From NCBI GenBank assembly GCA_025403435.1, contig CM046333.1, positions 30,097,453 to 30,161,452 on the forward strand: DNA of 64,000 nucleotides, given 5' to 3'. The notes under the pieces were generated by a model. It saw only the letters and a list, made by a program, of their open reading frames with translations. It searched no databases and was not told the DNA's origin. Of this stretch, positions 48,127-60,182 are shown piece by piece (position 1 is the stretch's first letter; the number at the start of each line of letters is the position of its first letter). Position numbers and translations under genes: made by a program. This stretch comes from Artocarpus heterophyllus (taxonomy: Eukaryota; Streptophyta; Magnoliopsida; Rosales; Moraceae).

Positions 48127-51100
48127 CTAAGTGAGTAAATATGAAAAATCTTGCATCCTCATAGCTTCCACATGCCTCTCGAAGATTCTCCCAGTAAGTG
48201 TCTTCATGAATGGATTAGATAAATTGTTCTCTGACACGATTTTGCACACAGCGACATGCCTGCCTTCTACGAAGTCCTTTATCACATGATATTTCTGACG
48301 AATATGCTTACTCTTCTTGTAAAATCTTGGTTCCTTAGCATTAGTTACCGCCACACTGTTATCACAATACAGTGATACCGTCTTAATTATACTAAGAACT
48401 ACCTCAAGATCCCTAAGGACCTTACGGAGCCACATTGCTTCTTTCAAAGCATCACTAGCTGCCACATACTTGGCCTTCATCATTGAATCTGAAGTGCAAT
48501 CTTACTTCACACTTCTCCAACTGATGGCACAACTGCCTAGAGTAAACATGAAACATAAAGTCAATCTCCTCAAATTCAGATAGGATTGAAAATTTGAGTC
48601 AATGTATCCTAAAGGATTTAAGTCCTCACCTGAATACACAAGCATATACCCTTGAGTCCTTCTCAGGTACTTGAAAATATGCCTGACTGCAACCCAATGG
48701 TTCGGTCTTAGATCCGCCTAAAATCGACTTACAATCCTGACTGCATAACAAATATCTAGTCGTGTGTAAAGCATGGCATACATGAGACTACCTACTGTCA
48801 AAGCATAAGGCACCTTCTTTATGTATTCTCTTTCTTCCTTAGACTTTGGAGAGTCTTTCTTAGAAAGAGTAATTCTAGACCTAGATGGTTGTCCACCTTT
48901 CTTTGAATCCTGCATTGCAAACCTTTTGAGAATCTATATAGCCTGCCTAAGACAAAGCTATCATTTTGTTCTTCCTATCTTGAAAGATCTAGATAACGAG
49001 AACAAAATGAGCCTCACCAAGTCCTTCATATCAAATTGCTTGGTCAACCATAATTTGACCGATGACAATGCCCCAACGTCATTGCTAATTAGCAAAATGT
49101 TATCTACATTGAGGAGTAGAAAAACCATCTTCCCATCCTTAATGTGTTTGTAACACATGGTTCGTCCACATTTTGTGTAAACCCATAAGTCTTGATCACT
49201 TGATCAAATCTTATGTTCCAAGAACGGGAAGCTTGCTTAAGTCCATATATTGACTTTAGCAGCTTACAAACCCTACCCTCCTGACCCTTGACCTTGAACC
49301 CGTCTGGTTGCTCCATATAAATGGACTCATCAAGATAGCCATTTAGAAAAGCTGTCTTGACATCCATCTGTCAAATCTCATGGCCGAGAATGGTACCTAT
49401 AGATAAGAGAATTCAGATGGACTTAAGCATGGCTACAAATGAAAAGGTTTCCTCGTAATTGATTCCTTCTTTTTGCGTGTATCTTTTAGCTACCAGTCTA
49501 GCCTTAAAAGGTTTTGACCTTTTCATCCACTCCTCTTTTCCTCTTGTAGATCCACTTACACCCTATAGGTTTTACCACTTCGGGAAAATTCACAAGCTCC
49601 CAGACCCAATTAGTTGCTATAGATTTCATCTCTATGTTCATGGCCTCTGTCCAGAGTTTCGAATCAACATCCTCCATAGCCTCCACATAAGTGTAAGGAT
49701 CCCTGTCATGTTCATCCGGTTCAATCAAGTAGGCCTCACCATTGAACATATATCTCTCGGGTTGATGCCTGATCCTTCCACTACGCCGAAAGCCCTTAGG
49801 TTGTTGTTCGGGTTCGTTTGGTTTTCCTACACCGATTGGAGTTGTTTCTATTGGAACCCTCAGAGTGATTGAATCACTCCTCAACTCCTCGAGCACCACT
49901 TTGGTTCGAGGCTTAAAGTCGTCCATGGAACTCTCCTCAAGGAAAGTTGCATTAGTTAAAATCACGAATTTATTTTCCTTTGGGTTATAAAAATAACTCC
50001 CTTCACTCCCTTTTGGATATCCTATAAACACATAAACTTCCAAACATGCTTCCAACTTATTCGCATCCCTAAATAGGACATGAATCAAACATCCCCATAT
50101 GTGAATATGGTTTAAGGATGTGTTCTTGCCCATCCACAACTCGTGAGGAGTCTTAAGAACCGATTTTGAAGGCATATTGTTCAAAAGATAACATGCAGTT
50201 TGCAATGCATACCCCCAAAAGGACAGAGGCAATGATGAATAACTCATCATAGATTTGACCATGTCTAACAAAGTCCTATTTCTTCTTTTAGATGTGCCAT
50301 TCTATAGAGTGCTCGATGCAGTCAAATGGGATAGAATCTTATTCTCTAATAAGTGTCCCAAGAACTCATTAGAAAGGTACTCTCCACCTCGATCGGATTG
50401 AAGTACTTTTATGAGTCTACCCAATTGCTTTTCCACTTCAGCCTGAAACTCCCTAAACCGGTCAAAAGTTTCACTTTTGTGGTGCATCAGGTACATATAC
50501 CCATACCTTGAGTAATCATCAATAAAAGTGATGAAGTACTCATACCTTCCTCGTGCTTGGATGCTCATCGGCCCGTAAATATCACTATGCATAAGTTTCA
50601 GAACGCCTTCGGCCCTATTGCACTTAGACCCAAATAGTCTTTTGGTCATTTTACCCTCCAAACCAGATTCACATTGTGGTATAGATTCCACCTGTAAGTG
50701 ACTTAATGGCCCATCCCTTACCAACCTTTGAATCCTATTAGGTTAATATGACCATATTGCAAATGCCAAAGATATGTCTTATTAGAGTGAGAAGTTTTAA
50801 GTCTTTTGGAGTTATTATCATTCATCTCAACATTAAGCAGTAAGTCCATCTTAGGTTTGATAAAATATAGATTAGTTTGCATCCACCTAGAATAGAGAAA
50901 ATATTAGTTTTTACTAATCACCACTTTATTATTAAAAGAAACGAAATAGGAGTCTTTAAATGAACAAGCTGCAAAAATTAAATTCCTTTTAAATTTAAGA
51001 ACATAAAAACAATCTTGCAAAATTAAATTCTTATAATTATCATACCAATGGATGCCTCCCACTGCTTCAGCTAAAACCAAGGATCCATCGCGCATCCGAA

Positions 51101-52056
51101 GCAAGTCTTCATGCAATAGTCTTCTCGTGTCTTTGAACCCCTACAGAGAAACAAAAACATAATCAGTTGCTCTGGAATCTATAACCCAAATGTCACTAGA
51201 TTTCTTAACCAAACAAGTTTCTAAATATAGAAGATTACACCTACCTCCTCGGAAAGGAAGTCCATGCAATTCTTCTTTATGTCCCCGTCCTTCCCATAGA
51301 AGAAACACTTTAGCTTCTTCAGGTTCTTCTTTTTCTTCTTCTTGTTTTTGCCATTTGTAGGAATAAAAGACTTCCCATTCTTGGCCCGTTGCTTCTTTCC
51401 ATTCCTTGGGTTGGGATTGGAACTAGAGGCAACTGCCAAGTTGGCATTGCCACCAACAAGAGACTCCCTGATTAGTAGTTTGAATAACTGTTTCATCAAC
51501 TCAGTGAAGGTCATATCCCGTCTATTGCTTAAATTAAATGTAGCTCTAAACAAAATGAATTCCTTAGACAGATTCTCGAAAACCATAGTCATTTGAGTTT
51601 TAGCATTGATGTCAACTCTATTGGTTTGAGCCTCAGCAAGGTAACCTATGACCAACATCAAATGCTCCTTTACAGACGTCTCTAGTCTCTGCTTATAGTT
51701 CAAGGGTTTTTAAAGTGCCCCTTGCCGCTTTGTTAAGGCCTAACCTCTAAACATGTCTTCTAGATTAACCAAGATCTGCCTAGTAGTCTCATAATCCTCA
51801 TGTTGAGCCTACAACACGTTATTCATGCTGGCAGAACATAGCAGCGGGCTTGATCATTAGTATCTTTCCAACGATCATATGCTTGGATTTGATTGTTGGT
51901 GGAATCTCCTATAGGCTCAGGAGGACAAGGTGTCGTCAGCACAAATTTCAATTTCTTAAAAGACAGGACAATCATTAGGTTCCATTTCCAATCTTTATAG
52001 TTCTCACCAGTTAATTGGTTTTTGTCAAGCATCAATGATAAAGATTTTTTAGACAT
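48127..52056 (-). pseudogene. Decayed copia gag-pol polyprotein of A3
   Basis: Starts at the ATG at 52056 (MSKKSLSLMLDKNQLTGENY) and stops at TAG 48127-48129 after FSYLLT. Gag runs to about 51250. The zinc knuckle near 51300 reads CFFYGKDGDIKKNC, with the second Cys changed to Tyr and the His to Asp. Integrase core in 50724-50302 keeps HSDIYGPM and SDRGGEYLS. The longest open part (50271-49504, 255 codons) covers integrase C-terminus to RT start. RT 49367-48960 has its active site changed to N-V-D-N (near 49093). RNase H spans 48483-48127. Several frameshifts and stops; not functional. Confidence 0.9.
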
Positions 52057-53702
52057 TTTTAATATACAACAAAAAATCATATACCAAACATAAGCAAACA
52101 TATTATAATAATTTAGTAAGATAACACAATTGTGTATAAGCATACAAATGTGTTTATGTGTCAAAACCTTGAAAATATCACAACCTTACAATGATAATTT
52201 CTAACTCATAATTCAAAAAGCTCCTAGGGGAGTCTTGCAAAATTCAATTAGGAAGATAGATCCCCTCTTGATTGATATATACCATCTAGAACCCGTGTGA
52301 TCCAGCATATATTAATAATCATTTCTTTGGCCATCAAGTTTATTAACAGAGTTCCCAGGTGAGGTTAATAATAAAATTAACATGAGTGTATAACCATTAT
52401 TTTAATATTTTATCCATGATTTACAATCACCACTTAGGGGTGTGCAACCATAAATCATGTTAAAATACCTTATCCTCTCGGAGATCCAATCTGGTATATG
52501 ATGAAGTCCCTTCCCAAGGGTCAAAACCACCATGTGCTACCTATAGACCAACAATGGAGGCCATAGGTCCTCTCTTCAAAACATTCTCCCACTCAATCTT
52601 TTGAAATCAAGGTTTTATTTTATAAACATGCATGAACAATTTTTAATAAGCATCACTCCCTATTCTATATGACATGTTATCATTATACATGGCAAATCAT
52701 ATTATAATGCAAACAAGCAAAGCAATCATACAAAGTCACAAGCAAAATAATAATAAATAGCCGTAATATTATGGTTCCACCTTAGAGAAAAGAAAACAAA
52801 GATTACAAGAGAATTATCGAAACATATTATTGATTCTTCATCCTTGAATCTTCAAGTTGTATCCTTTTTCATGTAACTTCCATCTTCAAGTCTTCAATCT
52901 CGCATAGATCAAAAACTCCAAATTTCCGATCACATCAAAATTTAATGTTTCTCTAAATTGTCCCAAAAATAAAATCAAAACTGCATAAAAAATGCACCTT
53001 TTTTTGAAAAAATCACAACTCTCTACAAGCATGCCGTTCTATGTGATCGGCCTGCTGGTCATAATCAATCGGCCTGTCGATCTTTTCAGGTTGGCCTACC
53101 AAAGCTATTAGATTTTTGCCCCATGAACAGTATACCGATCCTAGAGGTTCGGCCTCCTGGCCTACGACCATCGGCCTACCGAACCTGAGGGTTCAGCCTG
53201 CCAAACAAGCAGAAATCACAACATCCAAAAAATACATCTTTTATGCAGTGTTTTAATTTTATTTTCAAAAATTCAAAAACATAAAATTAGAGACTTAGGA
53301 AATACTTGGAAATGCTATCATCCATCTTCTAGATCTGTTTTCTAGATCCGTCTCCTCTGAATGATTATTTAACTACCAAATTCTTACAAATTTAGAATTA
53401 AATAATAATTCCTAGACGAAAATGATAGTTTGCCATCTAATTACATGAAAAATCTAGATACACATTCTAACCTCTAAGGAACCATAATCGGCATAAATTA
53501 ATTAATTAATAAATAATTTAATAATAATTTAATAAACCATAATTAATTAATAAACATTCACCATATAATCTATGACAACATTAAAATATATAGAAACCTA
53601 GAGTGCCAACTTTCTAAAAAATTAAATTCAAGCATAGAAGAGATCAATATCACATAATTTATTCATAGAGCATGATCACAAGCTTGCAAATTTATGTAAA
53701 AA
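52057..53702 (-). other. 5' leader of A3 (untranslated)
   Basis: Collinear with the A2 leader and complete up to the primer site. It holds the CTCCTAGGGGAG element (52221-52232), a related GTTCCCAGGTGAGG near 52352 and ACTTAGGGGTGTG near 52433. A strong cluster of TCGGCCTGCC/CCTACCGAACC motifs lies at 53030-53215. Confidence 0.75.
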
Positions 53703-53720
53703 CCATGGCTTTGAGACTAA
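53703..53720 (-). promoter_or_regulatory. Primer binding site of A3 (mutated)
   Basis: The reverse complement reads TTAGTCTCAAAGCCATGG. The expected initiator tRNA-Met site is TTGGTATCAGAGC, so G-to-A and other changes have damaged it. Confidence 0.65.
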
Positions 53721-54928
53721 TTTTTGAAAAAATAGTATGCAGCAAATTTTCAAAATTTTAATACCAGAGTATTTTTCAAAACACAAGTTTGATACACTAT
53801 ATGCATAAATTAACTAGATCTTGCTAACCTCATAAATATAGAAAAGCTCCTGCAATACGTGAAGAATATAACGTTCAGCCTCAACCAATTGGTCTTTTTT
53901 ACTATTCTCTATCCACGATCGGATTGCGTGTGGGTGCACATCATTTAGCCTTTCCCTGGTGACTCTCCTTCCAACCAATTGAGAAAACCCAAAGCTATAG
54001 TTTGTGATATGTAAACGATAGCTCTCAAGGAGTTAGAGAGTTTCACGAACAGAGTCTCACTCTTAATCTCTCAATTGATCTAAATAAACAATAAGGCTCA
54101 CTATCTTTTTATAGAGGGTGGACCCTGGGTTCAGTCATTATCAGATAAGGCCATGAAAATTTGAATCATAATCAAATTAGGATCAATACCAGATAAAATT
54201 TGCATAAAAACACGTGAAATTTTTATCGCTCCATTGGCAGGCCGAACTGGCAGATCAACTTGCCAAACTTGCTGCACCGGCACGCCGAACTGGCAGATTA
54301 GCTTGCCAAACTTGCTCCACCGGTAGGCCAAACTTAAAGATCGGCTTGTCAAACTTCCAATAAATGATCCCTGTGAATCTTTATTTTTCACCCGAGATTA
54401 TTGGGATAGAGCTTTAGTTTTAATTCAAAAAACCCAATAGAGAAGTTATCTGATTAAAACAGTCATATTTAGATATTTTCTAGTTAAATAAATATTCATT
54501 ATTAATCCAAATTAATTCACTTTATGTCTCAATCCAACACATCGTCACCTATGAGAATGTGCCAATGTTTCTATTGACAAAGTCCACCTCTAATGGCCAA
54601 GAGAAACATCTCTCGTTAGGGATATAGACAACATAATAATCTTCGCATGAATAAAGCGCCTAACTTTTTTTCCCTCGATTACAGATCTTATGATTTAGAC
54701 CATCATTTTAAGAATCGTATCTTCCACATAATCTGTCCATCATATGCTTAGTTCTTAAAGGTTTAAACCAACAGCCTTAGACTTTTGTTTGCTTATCATG
54801 CATTCAACAAACTTGAACATAAAGAGGACAAGATTTGGTATATATAAATAGTAAATAAATTCTTTATTGATAAAAATTTCTCCAAAAACATATTATATTT
54901 TTACTCCTTAGAGTATACATGTCTAACA
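53721..54928 (-). repeat. 5' LTR of A3 with ~0.8-kb internal deletion
   Basis: Both LTR ends are present, but at about 54490-54505 the sequence jumps from the TCTAGTTAAATAAATA region to TTATTAATCCAAATTAATTC. The stretch equivalent to about 46810-47670 of the 3' LTR is lost. Confidence 0.85.
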
Positions 54929-54933
54929 CTAAG

Positions 54934-56103
54934 GCTATCTTTGCAGTATTGTGGTGAGACTACAGCCTGTGTAAAGTAATTGGCTTTTGAAGCCTAATGG
55001 GATTAGATCCCATAATTCCTCTGACAAATTCTCTGAATGCTTGAAGGTCATAAAGAATTATCAGATTAGGAATTTAATTAATTCATTCATTTTTTTATTC
55101 AATTGGATTGTAATTTTAAATATCCAAGAAACTTGGTCAAATCCCATTTTAATTCTGATTGACTATTATTTTATATTATGTTTGATAATGTTTATAATAT
55201 GTCCATGCATATAGCGTGTTATATAGGATAAAATAGTGCCTACTCAATTAATTATCACTTGTGTTACATTTGTATGCATTCATTCATTACATTAAAAATG
55301 TTTTGTCTATAATATTAATTTACGTTATAGTAATTTTAATGTGATTAGACTTTATTTGCAAAGATATAATATGTGAACTAAATTTAAGAGTTAAATTTTT
55401 GGCAATTTTACCTATTTATTTTGAGCTTGTAATTAAAAGAATTTAAAATTATGGGAAGCTTAAAATTATTTTATTTAATCTTAGTAAACTAAAATTTTCA
55501 ATTTTCACTAAGTATTTATAAGGCATAAGATGTTTTATAAATTAATAAAATACATACCTATTACAAAATAATGAGCAGGATCAAGTTGTATGACAATACA
55601 ACCCACTGATCTCTACCAATAGAATAGCACCGTAAGGTTCAAATAATGCTTCGAGATGGCATTAATTTCATCTTCCCTACGGAGGGTGTCCATTTGGGTC
55701 GATACAAGGTTGATTTTCCTAGTGGTAGGATTTTGGGATGTATCTTAAATTTGACCTTTCCTATGGCAGCACTTTAGAGTTAAGCCTTTAGAATCACATA
55801 TGGGGGATTACACTCATAAAGATTACTTAAATGTTAATTGCATCTTGAAAATATAAGATATTTTTAATAACATTTATTAATTAAGAGTGCCTCGGTTTGA
55901 TTTGCAAATGATTTGACCTACTCTATCATAGCACATCATTTGTGGTAAATCAAGTTATCATTGGCTAGATTATTAAATATGTTTTATGTATTTTTCATGT
56001 GCATCCATGAATTTTTTTACTATGCCTCAAACTCATATATATTTGCTTATGATATTCATGCATGTAAATTAAATATTTATTTATTCATTTATTTTCCAAC
56101 AAT
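54934..56103 (+). other. Leader of C, part after A3
   Basis: Untranslated leader resuming after the CTAAG duplication. TTCCCTACGGAGGGTGTCC (near 55673) and a TTTCCTATGGCAGCAC element (near 55763) match the CTACGG-type repeats in the leader of B, which shows the kinship of the two families. No gene; the frame at 55961-56146 is a by-product. Confidence 0.7.
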
Positions 56104-56710
56104 ATGTCTAATCCTATTGTCAACCTACTCGAACTTAAATAATTAACTGGTGAAAATTATGACAAGTGAAAAAGAAACATGAACCTAATGCTCATTAATG
56201 ATGACTACGAGTTCAACATCGAGGAGGGGTGTCCTACGGTCCCTATAGCTAACACAAAAGGAGCCGCCCGAGAGGCATATTCTCGTTGGCAAAATGCCAA
56301 TTAGAAAGCCAAAAGCTACTTGCTAGCTGGCATGTCTGAAGTGCTTTGTAAGAAGCATAAGAACATGGACACTACTTATGAGAAAAAAAATCACTCGATA
56401 GGATATTTAGGCAACCAAACGAAAAGGCATGCCTTGATGCCTTGAAGTTGTTCATGAACATCAAAATGAAGCCCAAAACACTTGTTCGTAACCATGTGCT
56501 TACTATGATTAACCATCTTCATGAGGCTGAGTGTTATAGAGCACTTATTGATGAAGGTACAAAGGTAGATATGATCTTAGATAGTCTAAGTCCAGGCTTC
56601 TAGATGTTCAGGACAAACTATGTCATGAATAGTATGCAAATAGGGCTCGCTCAATTATTGAATAAACTCTAGAAATATGAATTCGTTCATTGTGCAAAAG
56701 GTGATGAAAC
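56104..56710 (+). pseudogene. Gag relic of C, part before solo LTR A4
   Basis: Begins MSNPIVNLLELK at 56104 and matches B gag throughout (EEGCPTVP, YLLAGMSEVLCKKHKN), but with stops after LELK, NYDK and NAN and a frameshift near 56395. Ends at GDET where the solo LTR is inserted. Confidence 0.85.
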
Positions 56711-58721
56711 TGTTAGACATGTATATCCTAAGGAGTAAAAATATAATATGTTTTTGGAGACATTTTTATCAATAAAGAATTTATTCATTATTTATATACC
56801 AAATCTTGTCCTCTTTACGTTCATATTTGTTGAATGTATGTTAAGCAAACTATAGTCTGAGACTGTCAGTCTAAACCTTTAAGAATTAGGCATATGATGG
56901 ACAGATTATACGGAAGACATGATTCTTAAGGTGATGGTCTAAATCATAAGATCCGCAATCGAGGGAATAAAGTTGGGCTCTTTATTCATGCAAAGATTGT
57001 TATGTTGTCTATATCCCTTTCGGGAGATGGTTTGTCTTAACCATCGGAGGTGGACTTTGTGAATAGAAACATTGGCACGTTGTCATAGGTGATGATGTGT
57101 TGGATCAGGACATAAAGCGAATTGATTTGGATTAATAATTCTGTCTCAGCAGATCGATTTACTTTAGACAATCATTTGTGTTGTATCTTAATCCTGAGAT
57201 GAATAGTGGGCCCATTGTCTTGGCTTGTGTCTTTTGATGTACCAAAGGGTGACACCAACATCTTAATAGTGGTACGCATGTCGGTACATTGGAGGCATGA
57301 CTCTTGATAGCATAGACCTGTTATTCATAGATATGGAATCTATAGCTCCTCTTTAGGAGTAATGATATCCTCTTATATGCGTTATCCTATAATTCAAAAA
57401 CTAGAGCGCTCAACCATTTGGATACATAGGTGTAACCGAATGGTATACTGTCTTTGGATGGTAAGTTTTTCGATGGTGAGATAATGGAATGTAAGATGAA
57501 AATAATCGGGAAGGTAAGACAGAACTTGTCCTTAAGCTGATTATGGATTATCATATGGGGATACGATACACTATGATATGTCATGGAGACTTAGCTATAC
57601 GAGCTTTGTAATTCTGTGTAGTTCGAGAATACAGCTCCAAGCTTTTAGTGGAGTAGTGTTGGATTTGATATATGAAATATATATCTGGGATATTGGGTTT
57701 CATAATTATCAGAAGCTTGAATTATATAGGTCCATTTGGTCCCCTTTGATAGCTCATAACATCCTATAACGATACGGCGTGCTTTTCCAATAATTGGTAA
57801 CTCATGTCGGATTTATTAGATTGGTTGAAATTTGAAAGAATCGAATAATTCATGTCTGTTTATCGGTTGAATTAATTTTGTGATAATAATTAATTCAAGA
57901 TAAACTTGTTGAATTATAAGGATCAGATAATTCTTGTCTGTTTGTCAGTTGATTTAATTTTGGATAAAATTAGATCAAGATAAACTTGTAGAATTATTGG
58001 GAATTGATTTTTTTTCTTAGAGATTATCTAGATAAAGTTGTTTTGATCAGATAACTTCTTTATTGGGTTATTTGAATTAAAACTGAGACTTTATCTTATA
58101 GAATCTTGGGTGAAAAATAAAAGATTCGCATGATTTTTATTCGACAGTTCGGCCTGCCGATGGACGTGTTTAGACTGCCGATGGGGATTGTTCGGCCTGT
58201 TGATCAGCGAATGATAAGATCACGCGTTTTCACGTAGATCTTATCGGATATTGATCCGAACTTGATTTTGTTTCGAGTTTTTGAGACCTAATCTGATAAG
58301 GACTGACCGTGGGCACAACCTCTATAAATAGGGGGTAAGTCACACAAGTTATTAAGATTAATTGAGAGATTAAGAGTGATACTCTGCTAGTGAAAATCTG
58401 AAAACTCCCTGAGAGCTTTTGTTCACAAATCACGAACACTTGCTTTGGGTTCTCTTGATTGGTTGAAAGGAGAGTCACCTAGTGGAAGAGCTGTAAGTGT
58501 GAGCCTACATTCACTCTAGTCGTGGATAGAGAATAGCAAAGAAGACCAGTTGGTTGAGGCTCTTCTGGAACGTTACTTCTTTTCACGTTTTGCGAGGGTT
58601 CTTCAGCACACAAAAGGTTAGTAAGATCTGGTTTTATGCATACAACATGTCAAACTTGTGTTTTAGAAATTACTCTGATGTAAAATTTTTAAAATTCCGC
58701 TACGTGCTATGTTTTCCAACA
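56711..58721 (+). repeat. Solo LTR A4 of family A (2011 bp)
   Basis: A complete LTR from TGTTAGACATGTATATCC to GTTTTCCAACA with no internal sequence. It sits within the gag frame of C; flanking pentamers are GAAAC (56706-56710) and AAAAC (58722-58726), one base apart. A TATA box lies at 58323-58331 and the TTCGGCCTGCCGATGG cluster at 58140-58210. It arose by recombination between the two LTRs of a full element and is the best reference copy of the LTR here. Confidence 0.93.
58323..58331 (+). promoter_or_regulatory. TATA box of solo LTR A4
   Basis: TATAAATAG in the same position and context as in A1. With no internal sequence, transcription from here would read out into the C relic. Confidence 0.55.
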
Positions 58722-58963
58722 AAAACAAATGTTGTAGAGGCTGCTAGTTTTTCCAATTCAAACAAGAGGAAGAACAAAGATACCAGAAAGCCTGAAACTA
58801 AGAAAAAGAAAAACCAAAGTAAATGTGATTTACTAGTTTTAGAAACATGTGTTGTAGAGAATAAGTTCTCAACCTGGGCAGTTGACTCAAGAGCGACTAA
58901 TTATGTTTGTTCTTCTTTATAGAGTCTTAGTTCTTCACGGGAGCTTGTTGACGGGGAGTACAC
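58722..58963 (+). pseudogene. Gag-protease relic of C, part after A4
   Basis: Resumes as TNVVEAASFSNSNKRKNKD and runs to the protease start (TWAVDSRATNYVCSSL). The zinc knuckle present in B between the Lys-rich part and LLVLE is missing here, and the protease motif D-S-G is D-S-R. A TAG follows SSL. Element D begins at about 58964. Confidence 0.85.
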
Positions 58964-60182
58964 TATAACAACCAAGAAAATCCTAGAATTAAATAGTGTA
59001 ATTTATATATTTAAATCAAAGATTTCCCTAGAAACATTAGGTACAAATTTCGTGACTGAAGAATTTACAGAATTAATATATGATTATTCCAGAAATTCTG
59101 TAATAGATTTTATAGTTAAATTAATTAACTATCGAAATTTAATAAAGGGATTGTTAAATTCCATCACAACTGAGGCGGAAGAAATATAACTATAAAGAGC
59201 CTGAGAAATTTAATAATGAGAATTTCTGGATGCAATACTAAGTTAGTAGTGTACCGAGAAGCACTCTAAAATTTAGATGATGGAAATGGGTGTAGATACC
59301 GCTCACACAAAAATGTATTTTTGCATTATGTTGCCTTCTATAAAATTTAGTACATACGAAAAATTACGTAATTTTACATAATAAGCCTTAGAGACCGAGG
59401 CTAACGTCATTCGACCTTAAATTTAAAAGAAAGAAAGAAATGGATGTAAGATTTTCTACAAGAAATATATACATATATATATATATAGGTAAGATTTTCT
59501 ACAAGAAATATATATATTTATACATATATAGATGTTGCAATGGAGAATGTAACGAATGCATTTAAATTTTCTGATAAGAAATTATAGAAGTAAATGGTTT
59601 TAGAAATGTTTTTAAAATATCATTTTGAATAAAGGAAAGTATTTAAATGAAGAAAAGTATTTAGAATAACAATTTTTAGAAAAAATTATCATGCCAGTTT
59701 TAAAGGATTAATTCTTAATAAGTTATTGTTATTTTAGTTTTAAAAGATTAAGTTTTAAGAAATTATATTACGCTTTAAAATTGATTTAAACAAAAGGGAA
59801 ATTATTGTGTTTATATTTTGAAAAAAAATATTCTACAAATTTAAGGACCTCATATTAAAATATTTTTAAGTATTACAATTATAAAGTTAAGTAACGGCCA
59901 TGTAGGTTAGGTTGTTAAAATTGGTATCAGAGTCGGTATCCTACCGTCCTACTCCAAGTCATCACGTGTTTGCTATGCCACAGTCCAAGAAAGTTAAATT
60001 TAGTTTATGCCAATTAGATTATAGTAGCAAATAAGTAATGCCTTTTTGCATAATGACACAGCGAGACGGTCGAAATGCCAGCATAGTGTAGGACATTTCT
60101 CCATGGTCGGACGCCGAGCCTAGTTGCTATGACACATTAAATTATAGGAAGCTATGTCGGATGACAATTTCCTAAACAAGGA
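58964..60182 (+). mobile_element. 5' part of LTR retrotransposon D (probably Ty3/gypsy)
   Basis: An LTR-like segment starts TATAACAACCAAGAAAATCC (TG changed to TA; compare TGTAACGACCC-type gypsy starts) and ends at about 59919. Directly after it is the primer site TTGGTATCAGAG at 59921-59932. About 250 bases of leader follow before the A5 LTR fragment. An AT microsatellite lies at about 59466-59530. No coding part remains, so the lineage is inferred from the LTR start only. Confidence 0.65.
59921..59932 (+). promoter_or_regulatory. Primer binding site of D
   Basis: TTGGTATCAGAG, a perfect initiator tRNA-Met primer site next to the LTR end. Confidence 0.8.

Larger units (their letters stand above)
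46086..54928 (-). mobile_element. Copia LTR retrotransposon A3, inserted in leader of C
   Basis: A third internal-sequence copy of family A, 8.84 kb, with both outer ends present (TGTTAGAAAA on the left, TGTCTAACA on the right) and an exact target duplication CTAAG at 46081-46085 and 54929-54933. 3' LTR full (46086-48112); 5' LTR shortened by an internal deletion (53721-54928). Gag-pol is decayed. Confidence 0.93.
44216..58963 (+). mobile_element. Copia LTR retrotransposon C, 5' part, multiply interrupted
   Basis: Parts: 5' LTR 44216-45779, primer site 45781-45792, leader 45793-46085 and 54934-56103, gag 56104-56710 and 58722-58963. Elements A3 (46086-54928) and A4 (56711-58721) are inserted in it, and D begins at 58964. 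Its gag start MSNPIVNLL and its leader motifs match B, so C belongs to a related family with a shorter (1.56-kb), different LTR. Pol beyond the protease start and the 3' LTR are not in the window. Confidence 0.85.
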
